A stretch of 64,000 nt of DNA from Paludisphaera borealis (GCF_001956985.1 NZ_CP019082.1:3162001-3226000), one strand, 5' to 3'. Shown: positions 1 through 9,290, counted from the stretch's first letter. Notes: a model not told the origin generated them from the sequence alone. Program-made: numbers and translations.

Positions 1-754
1 CCCATTGGATGAGAGGGACGAGGACGACGTTGGCGGCGAAGACGGCGAGCACGGCGTAGACGACGCCTCGGGTCGCGGCGCGGCCGACAGCTTCGGCCGA
101 GCGTTCGGAATGCAGGCCGATCCAGCAGCCGACGACGCCGACGAGCAGGCCGAAGACGGCTGTCTTGAGCGTGGCGGGGATCACGTCGGACAGCCTCAAG
201 AAGACAAGCGACTGCCGCCAGAACAGTTGCGGTGAGAGCCGGCCAGCGACGCTCTCGGCGGCCAACGCGCCCGCCAGGGCCGAGGCGTCCACCAGGACCG
301 TGAGCAGCGGGACGGCCAGAGTGCAGGCGACGGCCCGGGGCGCGACAAGACTCGAAACGGGGTCGGCGCCGAGGACTTCGCGGGCGTCGATCTCCTCGTT
401 CAGGCTCATCGAGCCTAGCTCGGCGGCGAGCCCCGCGCCCATCCGCGCCGCGACTAGCACGCCGGCCATCAGCGGACCGAGTTCGACGACCACCGCGACC
501 GCCAGGAAGCTCGGCAAGGCCGCCTCGGCACCATTCGCCGCCAGCAGTCGGTGGGTCTGAAACCAGGTCGCCAGGCCGACGCTCATCCCTGCGCCCAGCA
601 CGATCGGCAGACTCTTCACCGCCACCTGCTCGAACTGCCAGACGATCTCGGTGAACCGGCCGACCAGCGCGGCGGGAATCGCCGTCAGCGTCCGGATCGC
701 GAACCCTAGGAAGCGGCCGACGTCTTCAAGCCGGCCGGCGATGGTTCCCAGCAT
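1..754 (-). CDS. mlaE: MlaE-type ABC transporter permease (3' end outside window)
   Basis: Inner-membrane permease of an Mla/Mce-type phospholipid transport system, which moves lipids between the inner and outer membranes together with an ATPase (MlaF) and an MCE protein. The reading frame is open from the ATG at 754 to the window edge, giving 251 visible residues, so only a few C-terminal residues are likely missing (family about 260). The family signature is visible around residues 116-133 (MSLNEEIDAREVLGADPV), followed by LVAPRAVAC and several hydrophobic segments. It is divergent from the rhomboid gene, whose longest possible start directly abuts this one. The neighbouring mlaF and mlaD genes would lie to the left, outside the window. 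The family call is secure; the exact start is probable. Confidence 0.85.
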   Translation of the reverse strand, partial: MLGTIAGRLEDVGRFLGFAIRTLTAIPAALVGRFTEIVWQFEQVAVKSLPIVLGAGMSVGLATWFQTHRLLAANGAEAALPSFLAVAVVVELGPLMAGVLVAARMGAGLAAELGSMSLNEEIDAREVLGADPVSSLVAPRAVACTLAVPLLTVLVDASALAGALAAESVAGRLSPQLFWRQSLVFLRLSDVIPATLKTAVFGLLVGVVGCWIGLHSERSAEAVGRAATRGVVYAVLAVFAANVVLVPLIQW

Positions 755-868
755 GTGGAGCGCGCCTTTACGCCGTGTTCCCGGATACTCACAATACAGA
801 ACAGACTGCTCGAACCCACGTTCTCGTTCAGGATGATCGGCCGAGATCCGGAAAGGCCACCAGCGAAG

Positions 869-2626
869 ATGACGGAAATTCTGGCCCCGCGAGAGAATTC
901 CGAGCCGTGGGACGTGTTCGTCCTGGCGACGTGCGCCCGACTCGGCCCGTTCAGCCAGGTCCACCTGGCGCCGAAGCTGACCAGCGCCTCGCTCGGCGTG
1001 GCGGTCCACGCCAACCTGCCGTTGGAGCCCGGCGAGCTTCTGGTCGCGGCCGTCGACAACGTCCTGGACGGGCTCTCCTGCCCGATCCTCCTGACCACCC
1101 GCCGGGTGTTCTGGTTCTCGGTGACGGACCCGAAGGCAGACGGCGACCGGCGCAAGGCGATCCATTGCGAAGGGATCGACTACCGCCAGATGGGCTCGCC
1201 GATCGAGGCGCGGTCGACGGCCGGCGGCACCGGACTGGTCGTGGCCGATGGTCGGACGATCGCCTTGCCGGACGGCCAGCCCGCGCTGGCGGCGGCCATG
1301 GCGGACGCGATCCAGACCCTCTCCGTCGCGGCCCGGACCGGGGTCGCCCCGTCGATCGAGAAGCTCGACCCCGAACTGGCGAGGCGGATCGCCGGAGTGC
1401 TGCCCAAGGTCGTCGAAGCCAACAGCCGGCTGCGGATCTACGGCGGCGACTTGCAGACGTTCCGGCGCGATTTGATGACCGCGACGCCCAAGGCGTTCGT
1501 CACGCCGACGCTGATCGCCTCGTGCGTGGCCGTCTTCGTGGCGATGGTCGCCAGCGGAATCAGCCCGATGACGCCGACTTCGGGCGAGCTTCTCAAATGG
1601 GGGGCGAACGACGCCGCGCCCGTCGTCCTGGGCCACGAGTACTGGCGGCTGGCGGCGAGCGTGTTCCTGCACGGCGGCTTGCTCCACCTGGCGGTCAATA
1701 TGTGGTGCCTGGCGAACATCGGCCCGCTCGTCGAGCGGCTTTACGGGAACCTTGGCTACGCGGTCGTCTACCTCGCTTCGGGCGTCGGCGGGGCGATCGC
1801 GAGCATGGCGACGCCCCCGAGCCGCGCCAGCGTGGGGGCGTCGGGAGCGATCTTCGGCGTCATCGGGGCGCTCCTGGCTTTCCTCCTGCTTCGGCGACGG
1901 TCGGTCCCCAGCTCGGTGCTCGCTCCTTTGCGTTCGAGCGCCGTGAGCTTCGTCGTCTTCAACACCCTGTTCGGGGCGGTGGTCCCCATGATCGATCAGT
2001 CGGCGCACATGGGCGGACTGGCGGCCGGCTTCCTCGTGGGACTGATCCTCTCGCCCTCGTGGCCGTCGAAACCGTCGCTCGGCAGGACCGCGCGAACGGC
2101 GGCCCTGGCCGTCGTGGCGGCCCTGGTGCTTTCGGGTGTCGGGGCGGCGGCCGTGCACTGGCGATCGCAGACGCTCAGCCCGTACGACAAGGTGAAGGAC
2201 TACGGGCAGCGGATGGACCCCGCGAATCAGAAGTTCCTCGAATCGGCCAAGGACTTCCCCAAAATCGCCCAACTCCTCGCCCGGATCGACGAGCCGTCGG
2301 CACGTTCGGAACTCCTCCAGTTGACCGAGTCGCTCTCGGCGCTCGGCAAGACCAACCTGGCGACGATCTCACGGGTCCGGTCGACGGCCCCGGAGCTGGA
2401 AACGGCCGCGCGACTCCTCGAATCGGCCCAGAAAGAGCAGATCGCGGCGATGGACGCGGCCGAGCAGTTCGAGAAGACGAGGGACCGAGCCTGGCTCGAA
2501 GGCCCCGACGGCTTCATCGCCCGGGCGGGCGCGTCGGTCCAACACGAGCGGGAATGCCGGGCCGTGGAGCTGAAATTCCTCCGCGATAATGACCTTCTGG
2601 ATGAGTCGGGCGATCCCGGACCCTGA
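869..2626 (+). CDS. Rhomboid-family intramembrane serine protease with N- and C-terminal extensions
   Basis: Membrane protease of about 585 residues. The rhomboid core carries the serine motif GASGAIFG (Ser325) and the histidine in the later helix (QSAHMGGLAAG, His380), the Ser/His dyad of the family; HGGLLHLAVNMW precedes the serine helix, as usual. About 200 residues precede the core and include a segment (ILLTTRRVFWF) that resembles a PH-like fold, though this is only an impression. After the membrane core, about 120 charged, probably helical residues follow. The ATG at 869 was chosen; in-frame ATGs at 755 and 833 exist, but the first would abut the start of the divergent permease gene. 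No ribosome-binding site is convincing for any of the three. The substrate is unknown. Confidence 0.85.
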   Translation: MTEILAPRENSEPWDVFVLATCARLGPFSQVHLAPKLTSASLGVAVHANLPLEPGELLVAAVDNVLDGLSCPILLTTRRVFWFSVTDPKADGDRRKAIHCEGIDYRQMGSPIEARSTAGGTGLVVADGRTIALPDGQPALAAAMADAIQTLSVAARTGVAPSIEKLDPELARRIAGVLPKVVEANSRLRIYGGDLQTFRRDLMTATPKAFVTPTLIASCVAVFVAMVASGISPMTPTSGELLKWGANDAAPVVLGHEYWRLAASVFLHGGLLHLAVNMWCLANIGPLVERLYGNLGYAVVYLASGVGGAIASMATPPSRASVGASGAIFGVIGALLAFLLLRRRSVPSSVLAPLRSSAVSFVVFNTLFGAVVPMIDQSAHMGGLAAGFLVGLILSPSWPSKPSLGRTARTAALAVVAALVLSGVGAAAVHWRSQTLSPYDKVKDYGQRMDPANQKFLESAKDFPKIAQLLARIDEPSARSELLQLTESLSALGKTNLATISRVRSTAPELETAARLLESAQKEQIAAMDAAEQFEKTRDRAWLEGPDGFIARAGASVQHERECRAVELKFLRDNDLLDESGDPGP

Positions 2627-2839
2627 CGGCGTCGGATCAAAGGCGCAGGCGGATTGCCCGCATCCAGTCCATCGTGATACGATCATGCGAGCCGGGGGTT
2701 CACCCCGGGAAAAGCCTTGGAACACTTCGTGTGATACAGCTTCTGACGGGGCCGGTCCGAGCCGGCGTCCGTCACGACCGGCGTTTTTGCGCGCGGCGCG
2801 CGACGCGGTCGCCTCGTCCCATCAGCAGGAGCGACATCG

Positions 2840-4225
2840 GTGCGATTCCTCTCTTCGCGGGGTTTCTTGGGATTCCCGCTCGTCGCGGTCGCGGCGGTCG
2901 GACTCTCGATCATGGCGGCGCCCTGCCGCGCGGATCTCGATGAATACGTCAAAAAGGCCGACCCGGCCTTCGCCTGGAAGCAGACCGAGCGTCAGGAAAC
3001 GCCCATGGGCGTGGTGACGGGCCTGGAGCTGACCTCGCAGGTCTGGCAGGAGATCACCTGGAAGCACAGCCTGCGGATCTACGAATCGAAGAATGTCACC
3101 TACGACGACGCCGTCCTCCTGTTCATCACCGGGGGAAGCACCGGGAACAAGCCCGGCGCCGACATGGAGATGTTCGCCTTCACGCTGGCCAAGCTCAGCG
3201 GCGCCCGGGTCGCGCTCTTGAGCCAAGTGCCGAACCAGCCGTTGCTCGGCGACAAGAAGGAAGACAGCCTGATCGCCGAGACCTTCGTCCGCTACCTGGA
3301 TTCGAAGGACGAGAACTGGCCGCTGCTGTTCCCGATGGTCAAAAGCGCCGTCAAGGCCATGGACGCCGTCCAGGCGTGGGCGAAGGAAGGGGGCAAGTTC
3401 GACGTCAAGCGGTTCGTCGTCGCCGGCGCGTCGAAGCGCGGCTGGACGACCTGGCTCACCGGAGCGGTCGACGACCGCGTGATCGCCATCGCGCCGATGG
3501 TCATCGTCATGCTCAACATGGGTCCGCAAGGGCCCAACCAGCTCGACGTCTGGGGCGCCTACAGCGAGCAGATCGACGACTACGTCCAGCGAGGGTTGAT
3601 GGAGCAAGCCCAGACCGGGCCCGGCACGAAGCTCTGGGAGATGGTCGATCCCTACACCTTCCGCGAGCGGCTGGCCAAGCCCAAGATGCTGATCAACGGC
3701 GCCAACGACCCCTACTGGACGCTGAACGCCCTCGACCTCTATTGGGACGGCCTGGTCGGGCCGAAGTACCTTGTCGAGCTGCCCAACGCGGGCCACGGCC
3801 TCGAATCCAACCGCGAATGGGCCATCAACGGCCTCTCGGTTTTCTTCCGTGCCAACGTCACCGGCCGGAAGCTTCCCCGGCTTGACTGGAAGCTCGAATC
3901 CTCCCCGAAAGGCGAGTACACCCTCAAGATCAACGCCGACCCCGCGCCCAAGTCGGCCCGACTCTGGACCGCGGAGGCCGAGAAGCGGGACTTCCGGGGA
4001 TCGAAGTGGACGTCGACCTCGCTCGCGCCCGGCCCGATCGTCTCCACGGTCGTCGCCGCGCCGGAGATGGGCAACAAGGCCGTCTTCGCCGATCTGGAAT
4101 ACGAGATCGACGGCATCCCGTATCGACTGACCACCTCGTTCTTCGAGCCGGGCGCTCCCGCGGCCAAGACCAGCAAGCCCAAGAAAAAGGTGCTCGAACC
4201 CGTCGGCGCGGGCGCGTCGCGCTGA
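2840..4225 (+). CDS. PhoPQ-activated pathogenicity-related (PqaA-like) secreted alpha/beta hydrolase
   Basis: The 461-residue protein belongs to the PqaA family (PF10142), secreted alpha/beta-hydrolase-fold proteins of poorly known substrate. The Sec signal peptide ends near residue 31 (AAPCRA). A nucleophile elbow (GASKRG, Ser198), an aspartate in GANDPYW (Asp290) and a histidine in NAGHGLES (His319) form a complete candidate catalytic triad. The C-terminal about 130 residues form a separate beta-rich region ending in a Lys/Pro-rich tail. The start is GTG at 2840, supported by AGGAG at 2827-2831. It ends 33 bases from the convergent desaturase gene. Confidence 0.9.
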   Translation: MRFLSSRGFLGFPLVAVAAVGLSIMAAPCRADLDEYVKKADPAFAWKQTERQETPMGVVTGLELTSQVWQEITWKHSLRIYESKNVTYDDAVLLFITGGSTGNKPGADMEMFAFTLAKLSGARVALLSQVPNQPLLGDKKEDSLIAETFVRYLDSKDENWPLLFPMVKSAVKAMDAVQAWAKEGGKFDVKRFVVAGASKRGWTTWLTGAVDDRVIAIAPMVIVMLNMGPQGPNQLDVWGAYSEQIDDYVQRGLMEQAQTGPGTKLWEMVDPYTFRERLAKPKMLINGANDPYWTLNALDLYWDGLVGPKYLVELPNAGHGLESNREWAINGLSVFFRANVTGRKLPRLDWKLESSPKGEYTLKINADPAPKSARLWTAEAEKRDFRGSKWTSTSLAPGPIVSTVVAAPEMGNKAVFADLEYEIDGIPYRLTTSFFEPGAPAAKTSKPKKKVLEPVGAGASR

Positions 4226-4257
4226 GACGGCGCACTCCCCCGCTCGCCTGCCATGGC

Positions 4258-5319
4258 TCAGGCGCGGGCCGACTCCGGCCCGCGCTTCTTCGCCATCACG
4301 TCCAGAACCGTCGGCCCGGGCTTGCCCCACCTTCGGAAGAAGTAGCCGTGGCACGAAACCGCCTGCTCGCGGTACGGCCGGTATCGCAGCAGGATCGTGT
4401 GCGCCCGGGCGAGGTTGTAGTGCGGCATCAGCCCGAAGACGTGGTGCGTCAGGTGGTAGTCCTGTCCGTACGGGAAGACGCAGAAGTTGAAGATCGGGTT
4501 GCAGTGGAAGTTGCGCGAGTGCGTGAACTCCCCTTCATCCGTCGCGTTGCTGTGATGCGCGATCTCGCGAAGCTGCATCAAGAACGGATAAACCGTCACC
4601 AGCGGGACGACCCAGAACAGGAAGAAGATCGGCCACGAGCCCGTCAGGTGCACGAAGCTGAGCATCGGCAGCCAGTACGCCCCGCGCAGGCAGCGGCCGA
4701 CGCGGAACCGATACACCCCCTTCGGCTCGCGTAGGCCGGCCGTCACGTTGGCGTTCTTGGCCTGTCCGTAGAGGTATCGCAGCAGCGAGGGCAGCCAGGC
4801 CGACAGCGCCACGTAGCGATACCAGAACCGCGATTTGGGCATCGGGAACGGATACCGGTCGCCGTCGAAATGCAGCCGGGCCGCGTCCGGGTCGCGAACG
4901 GGGTCGTTGAGGAACTGGTGGTGCCCCAGGTGCGTGACCCGAAACCGCTGGGTCATCGCCATCAACGGGAACATGCAGAAGACGTCCGACGCCAGCTCGT
5001 TGGCCAGCCGGTTGCGAAACAAGGCGTAGTGCGACCCTTCGTGCCCAAGCCCCGACAGTCGGTGCTGAAACACCGCCACCACCACGATTCCCACCACCGC
5101 CAGGCCCGCAAAGGCCGAGGTCGACAGCGCGCCTCCGGTCCACGCCCCGTAGAGCCAGAAACAGCCCGCGAGCGACCCGACCAGGCCGACGTACTCGGCC
5201 GCCAGATACGCGATGTTCGTGGAGTTGTCGGCCCGGAGCAATGGAACCAGCGCGCTATGCACTTGCTCCCAGCTCTCGTCCTGACCGCCCGCCGTCGCCG
5301 CCTCTACGATGCTCGCCAT
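4258..5319 (-). CDS. Membrane fatty acid desaturase family protein
   Basis: The 353-residue integral membrane di-iron enzyme is predicted to introduce double bonds (or hydroxyl groups) into acyl chains or related lipids. The three histidine boxes are present: GHEGSH (His93-His97), THLGHHQFL (His130-His134) and, near residues 300-310, DYHLTHHVF, followed by PHYNLARAH. An extra REIAHHSN lies between boxes two and three. Hydrophobic segments near residues 40-62 and 68-85, and again before the third box, fit the desaturase topology. The substrate cannot be deduced; a carotenoid or sterol-type desaturase is an alternative. It is transcribed convergently with the PqaA-like gene and has no operon partner. 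Confidence 0.85.
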   Translation of the reverse strand: MASIVEAATAGGQDESWEQVHSALVPLLRADNSTNIAYLAAEYVGLVGSLAGCFWLYGAWTGGALSTSAFAGLAVVGIVVVAVFQHRLSGLGHEGSHYALFRNRLANELASDVFCMFPLMAMTQRFRVTHLGHHQFLNDPVRDPDAARLHFDGDRYPFPMPKSRFWYRYVALSAWLPSLLRYLYGQAKNANVTAGLREPKGVYRFRVGRCLRGAYWLPMLSFVHLTGSWPIFFLFWVVPLVTVYPFLMQLREIAHHSNATDEGEFTHSRNFHCNPIFNFCVFPYGQDYHLTHHVFGLMPHYNLARAHTILLRYRPYREQAVSCHGYFFRRWGKPGPTVLDVMAKKRGPESARA

Positions 5320-5460
5320 GAATGCACCGCCCGCCGCTGGTCATCAGCAAGTTAACCCAACCCGTCCGCCAGGCACAACCAAAAGCCCTTCATTTTTTGC
5401 AGCCACCTCATCTTAACATCTAATCAGGTAGAATAGAGGGCGATTCTTGAGGGTCGACCG

Positions 5461-6165
5461 ATGGGGTCTTTCCGGATGATCGGGTCTGGCGTGGGGGCCA
5501 AGGAAACGATGAAGGTGGTATACCAGGAAAAGGCTTTCCTGCGTGGGACGTCGGTCCCTTCGCTGACGGAAGAGATGCGGTCCGCTCGGCCGGCGACCCC
5601 AGCCGACCTGGACGGCTGGCGCGACTCCTTGCGAAACGACATGAGCCGGGAGCTGGACGACCCGCGGTGGCCTCGGGCCTTGATCGGGGTGGGGTCGGTC
5701 CATCTGGTCGCCTTCATCGTTTGCCAGGTCCTTTCGGAACCCGTCTCGCGGAAGGATCTGCGCTATCTGGCGATCTGGTTCGTCGAGCTGGTCGGCGTCT
5801 TCGTGGCGATGCGGCTGCTGGCGGGACGGCATTGGATCCGGCGGTCGGCGGCGGTGAACCTGGCGGCCAAGCTCTGGACGACGTTCCTGATCCTGTCGTT
5901 CAACGTCGTGGCCCTGAACTCGCTGATCGGCATCGAGCTCCCCTGGTTCAAACCCGTCTGGGGGACGCTGAGCACCTTCTTCCTCGCTTCGCTCGCCTGG
6001 CTGTTCTCCCCGTTGTTCTTCATCCCCGCCGTCCAGATGTGGGCGACCGGCCTGCTGATGGCCGTTCTGCCCGACTACGCCTATCTGACCTATGGCGTCT
6101 CCTGGTGGATCGCCCTCTTGGGCGTCGCCGTCGCGATCCGGCGGAAGCACCCCCAGGCGGCCTGA
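5461..6165 (+). CDS. Polytopic membrane protein of unknown function
   Basis: I do not recognise this 234-residue protein. The first about 70 residues are soluble and charged; four or five hydrophobic segments follow (about 75-93, 104-121, 137-156, 168-190 and 205-226), ending in a short basic tail. The opposite strand carries a longer open frame, but it is rich in Arg/Pro/His and looks like a high-GC antisense artefact, whereas this frame has convincing transmembrane helices. ATG 5461 has a GAGGG about seven bases upstream; ATG 5509 is an alternative. It stands alone, upstream of the low-GC island. Confidence 0.7.
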   Translation: MGSFRMIGSGVGAKETMKVVYQEKAFLRGTSVPSLTEEMRSARPATPADLDGWRDSLRNDMSRELDDPRWPRALIGVGSVHLVAFIVCQVLSEPVSRKDLRYLAIWFVELVGVFVAMRLLAGRHWIRRSAAVNLAAKLWTTFLILSFNVVALNSLIGIELPWFKPVWGTLSTFFLASLAWLFSPLFFIPAVQMWATGLLMAVLPDYAYLTYGVSWWIALLGVAVAIRRKHPQAA

Positions 6166-6170
6166 CCCCG

Positions 6171-6222
6171 GCTTAGTTCCCCGTCGAGAGTGGATCGCAA
6201 TGGCTCGCGGAGCTGTTGAGGG
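6171..6222 (-). repeat. Relic copy of the asnB 3' end (left flank of low-GC island)
   Basis: Aligned without gaps to 7279-7330, 38 of 52 positions agree by eye. Read on the minus strand in the asnB frame it gives LNSSASHCDPLSTGN followed by a stop, against [15 protein letters not shown] and a stop at the true end of asnB. Frame and stop position are conserved, so this is a genuine homologous fragment. It is cut off at about 6223 by a short dispersed repeat. Confidence 0.65.
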
Positions 6223-6240
6223 GAAAACGGCTCCTGGTCT
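6223..6240 (+). repeat. Weak copy of the ACGGCTCCTG dispersed repeat
   Basis: GAAAACGGCTCCTGGTCT matches the core of the better copies at 23299, 25321 and 25964 and sits exactly where the asnB-like fragment ends. Only the core is preserved. Confidence 0.45.
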
Positions 6241-6373
6241 CTCCCCTATGATTTTACCCAGACTCCCTAGGCTACGTCCAAGATTAAGAATGCCCCCTTT
6301 CCCCTTCCGCCATTTCCGAGTGATAGCACGAGTGAGCGGGGAGCGCGAGTCTCTTGTCCGAAGAAGCTCGAGT

Positions 6374-6982
6374 TCAATTTCGGTCTTCGAGATGACGAAT
6401 AGCGTTTTCTTGCGCAGGCGAACTATCAAATCGGTCGCTTTGACCACCGTAAGATTGCCGATCCGGGATATTGCGTCTTTTGACGTTCAACAATTGGGGC
6501 ATCGAGGCTAGACGGCCAAATGGAATCAAATAGTCCTTGCCGAATATTCTATCTTCCAGATGGTACGCGACATCGCTATTCCAAATTCTCCATCTGCCAT
6601 TTGCCAGATACTGCCATTCGTTGTCCTGGATTTCCCGGAATTGCCGCTTGACGTTGCCGAGGTTAAGCCACTCCTCGAAAGCATCTGTGTCTCCGGTGGC
6701 GAAGCCCACTGATATCAGAGCAAACCGTTCGATCTCGCGTACGATTCTGATCGACAAATCCTTCAAATTTGGCTTTTCGCAATACAAGCAATAGAGCAAA
6801 CACTTTGGCGTTTGGCAGCCACAAAACTGACACTTGGACTTCTTGGCCTTTGCATTTGGTGGCGTCCATTCCTGCTTCGTCCCGCAGGCGGGGCAGGTAA
6901 ATGCCCCCGGCCCTCTGTCCATCGGAACTCGAAGTCGCTGATAGCACGATAGGCACTGCTGTATGGCTCGCGTCGACTTCAT
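6374..6982 (-). CDS. Zinc-ribbon hypothetical protein in a low-GC island
   Basis: The 202-residue protein is not recognised. Its N-terminal third carries paired cysteines: C10-C13 with C30-C33, and C51-C54 with C65-C68 (plus C56 and C61), so two structural zinc ribbons are likely. The remainder is acidic and aromatic and predicted soluble, with no catalytic motif I can name. The gene and its surroundings are visibly poorer in GC than the neighbours and use AT-ending codons freely, suggesting transfer from another source. Four imperfect repeats lie 30-100 bases upstream of its ATG and may control it. A DNA- or RNA-binding role would be a guess. Confidence 0.65.
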   Translation of the reverse strand: MKSTRAIQQCLSCYQRLRVPMDRGPGAFTCPACGTKQEWTPPNAKAKKSKCQFCGCQTPKCLLYCLYCEKPNLKDLSIRIVREIERFALISVGFATGDTDAFEEWLNLGNVKRQFREIQDNEWQYLANGRWRIWNSDVAYHLEDRIFGKDYLIPFGRLASMPQLLNVKRRNIPDRQSYGGQSDRFDSSPAQENAIRHLEDRN

Positions 6983-7009
6983 TACTGAATCCAGGCTTAA
7001 GGTTAAAGC

Positions 7010-7080
7010 GACACCCGGTGTCAGTTTATGTCAACACCTAGTGCAACACCCAATGTCAGTTCAGACGCCCAGTGTCAGGT
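7010..7080 (-). promoter_or_regulatory. Four imperfect operator-like repeats upstream of the zinc-ribbon gene
   Basis: Repeats at 7011-7026, 7033-7047, 7045-7061 and 7064-7080 share the pattern acACCCrGTGTCAGtt. The first contains GACACCCGGTGTC, palindromic except for its centre base. They lie directly upstream of the gene that starts at 6982. Binding sites for a repressor or a terminal-repeat relic are both possible. Confidence 0.4.
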
Positions 7081-7278
7081 CATGTTTCGGCCTTCCTAGG
7101 GAGACCCAGAGGCCGGCGTTCAAGGGGTCGCCGAGACACATGGCCACCGATTCTGCTCATGCGGGGTCGTAGAGAGGGAGACCTTCTTGCAGCGAGCGGC
7201 CGCCCTTGCATCGTCGGGCCGACTGAGCCGAACCCGTCAGTGCTGGCCGACAGGCCCAGGCGGGTGAGCTCAGCCTCG

Positions 7279-7330
7279 GCTCAGTTCCGCGTCGAGAGGG
7301 TTTCTCGATGGGTCGACGAGCCGTTCAAAG
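7279..7330 (-). repeat. asnB 3' end, parental copy of the island-flanking repeat
   Basis: This segment encodes the last residues of asnB and pairs with 6171-6222 as an imperfect direct repeat enclosing about 1.1 kb of low-GC DNA. Confidence 0.6.
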
Positions 7331-9290
7331 TAGGATGCGCGGCGGGGCTGACGCGTTCCGGCGACCACGATGGCAGGTCGCAGAGTCCGCCGCCGAAGAA
7401 GGTGTGGTGCCAGAGTTGGGTGGCGGCCACGCAGGTCAGGCTGAGGTCCATGATAATCCGCCGGGGCGTGAACCGCAGCCGGCCGGCGAGGGCCTGGCGT
7501 TCGCGGATGACACCGTCGGGATCGAAATAGCCGGTCTTCGCGAGCGACTCGCGGCTGAGGAGCTGGTCGACCCAGGCGGGCCGGCCCTTGTCGAAGAACG
7601 CCTCGGAACGGCTGGCGCGGAACATGGTCTTGGGACGGTTGGCGATCTTCTTGGGGAGCGTCCGCGCGGCGACCTGCCGCAAGATCCACTTGTCGGTCAG
7701 GCCCTTCAGCTTGTACTCGGGGGCGATCGACGCGCAGAAGGCGATCACGTCGTCGTCGAGCAGCGGATACCGCCCCTCGACCGACGAGTTCATCGCCACC
7801 CGGTCTCCCTTGCCGTGGAGCAACAGCCCCGCCAGCATCACCTTGTAGCCGACGTAGAGCGACTGGTTCAGCGGCGCCCAATGCTTGAACCGGTCGTGGT
7901 CGATCCCCAGGTCTTCATAGACCGAATACGAACCGAGGTGGTTCCACATGTCGCCCGAATAGACGAACGACCGCGCCTGAGCCATCAGATCGTAGACGTC
8001 TTGCTGGGCGGTCCGGAAGCCCTGGGTGGCGTATCGCGTCGGCAGGTGGGCGGGATTGCCGCGCATCGAGCCCACGACCATGTTGCGGATCGCCGAGGGA
8101 ATCCCCGTGCCAAAGCGATTGATGAGCTTCTGGCGGATCTGCTGGGTCTTGAACCACGGGTAGCCGGCGAGGGCTTCGTCGGCCCCTTCGCCGGTCAGCG
8201 CGACCTTGTAGCCTTGCTGATGCACGGCCTTGGCCAGTTGCATCAGGCAGGCGGCCGACGAGTCCATCACCGGTCCCTCGGCCGCCCGGATCAGCTCGGG
8301 ATAGGCGTTGATGATGTCGGTGCGGTCCATCGTCACCATCGTCAGCTTCGACCCGAGCGCCTCGGCCGACTCGGCGGCCTGCGACCGCTCGTCGGGCCCG
8401 GCGCGGTTCAGGCCGATCGTGAACGACGGCACCGCGTAGCCCCGCTCGCGCGAACTGAGCCCCAGGACGACAGTCGAGTCGAGCCCGCCGCTGATGTAGC
8501 TGACCACCGGCACGTCACCCCGCAGCCGACGCTCGACCGCCTGGCGCATCAGGTGCTCCAGCTCGTCGATCAACGGCGTCGGGTCGCTCAGCCGGCGCTC
8601 CTGGCCGGCGTCGGGGAAGTCGAGGTCCCAGTACTGCTTCATCGCGATCCGGCCGTCGCGGACGACCAGATACCGCCCCGGCGGGATGATCTTGATCCCC
8701 TCGAAGAACGTCCGCGACGTGCTGGCGCAGAACGTGTTGAAGAAAACGTCGATCCCCTTGCGGTCGGGCCGGGCGTCGATCATCCCCGAGGCCAGGATCG
8801 CCTTGATCTCCGACCCCCAGATCAGCCAGCCGTCGACCTCGGCGTAATAGAGCGGGCAGATGCCCACGCGGTCGCGGCCCAGGATCAGCGTCCGCTCTTT
8901 GCGGTCCCAGAGCGAGACCGCGAACTGCCCGCGCGTCTTGGCGAACATCCCCTGCCCCAGGTCCTCGTAAAGGTGGACCCAGAGTTCGGTGTCGCAGCGG
9001 GTCGAGAGCGTGTGGCCTCGCGCGATCAGCTCTTGCTGAAGCTCGGGGTACTCGAAAATCTCGCCGTTCTGCGCGACCCAGACCGTGCCGTCCTCGTTGG
9101 AGAGGGGTTGCCGCCCCCCCGCGAGGTCGACGATCGCCAGCCGGCGCGCGCCGAGGGCGACCCCCGGCTCGATGTGGACCTGCTCGTCCTCCGGCCCGCG
9201 ATGCGCGATCGCGGCGGTCATCGCCAGGAGACGAGACGTCGGGAACTCGCGCCGACCCTGTAAGTCAAAAGCCCCTGCGATGCCGCACAT
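7281..9290 (-). CDS. asnB: Asparagine synthetase (glutamine-hydrolysing)
   Basis: The 669-residue enzyme transfers glutamine-derived ammonia to aspartyl-AMP or a related activated acid. The start is fixed by MCGIAGAFD: Cys2 becomes the N-terminal nucleophile of the class II glutaminase domain (about residues 2-220; AHRGPED, NGEIFEY). The synthetase domain carries the ATP-pyrophosphatase loop SGGLDST near residue 270 and TGEGADE further on. The frame continues 55 codons upstream, but a start there would block the N-terminal cysteine. A C-terminal tail of about 40 residues after the conserved core is unusual, and its last residues are duplicated at 6171-6222. It could act in envelope or natural-product amidation rather than free asparagine synthesis. 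Confidence 0.92.
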   Translation of the reverse strand: MCGIAGAFDLQGRREFPTSRLLAMTAAIAHRGPEDEQVHIEPGVALGARRLAIVDLAGGRQPLSNEDGTVWVAQNGEIFEYPELQQELIARGHTLSTRCDTELWVHLYEDLGQGMFAKTRGQFAVSLWDRKERTLILGRDRVGICPLYYAEVDGWLIWGSEIKAILASGMIDARPDRKGIDVFFNTFCASTSRTFFEGIKIIPPGRYLVVRDGRIAMKQYWDLDFPDAGQERRLSDPTPLIDELEHLMRQAVERRLRGDVPVVSYISGGLDSTVVLGLSSRERGYAVPSFTIGLNRAGPDERSQAAESAEALGSKLTMVTMDRTDIINAYPELIRAAEGPVMDSSAACLMQLAKAVHQQGYKVALTGEGADEALAGYPWFKTQQIRQKLINRFGTGIPSAIRNMVVGSMRGNPAHLPTRYATQGFRTAQQDVYDLMAQARSFVYSGDMWNHLGSYSVYEDLGIDHDRFKHWAPLNQSLYVGYKVMLAGLLLHGKGDRVAMNSSVEGRYPLLDDDVIAFCASIAPEYKLKGLTDKWILRQVAARTLPKKIANRPKTMFRASRSEAFFDKGRPAWVDQLLSRESLAKTGYFDPDGVIRERQALAGRLRFTPRRIIMDLSLTCVAATQLWHHTFFGGGLCDLPSWSPERVSPAAHPTLNGSSTHRETLSTRN

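Noticed and set aside
2626-2840. Riboswitch or RNA gene in the gap before the PqaA-like gene
   Set aside because: No recognisable conserved structure; only ordinary GC-rich sequence.
5413-6447. A 344-codon minus-strand frame opposite the membrane protein
   Set aside because: Arg/Pro/His/Gln-rich antisense sequence typical of high-GC DNA; the plus strand encodes clear membrane helices.
7010-7080. CRISPR array
   Set aside because: Repeats are short, imperfect and spaced by only a few bases, with no cas genes.
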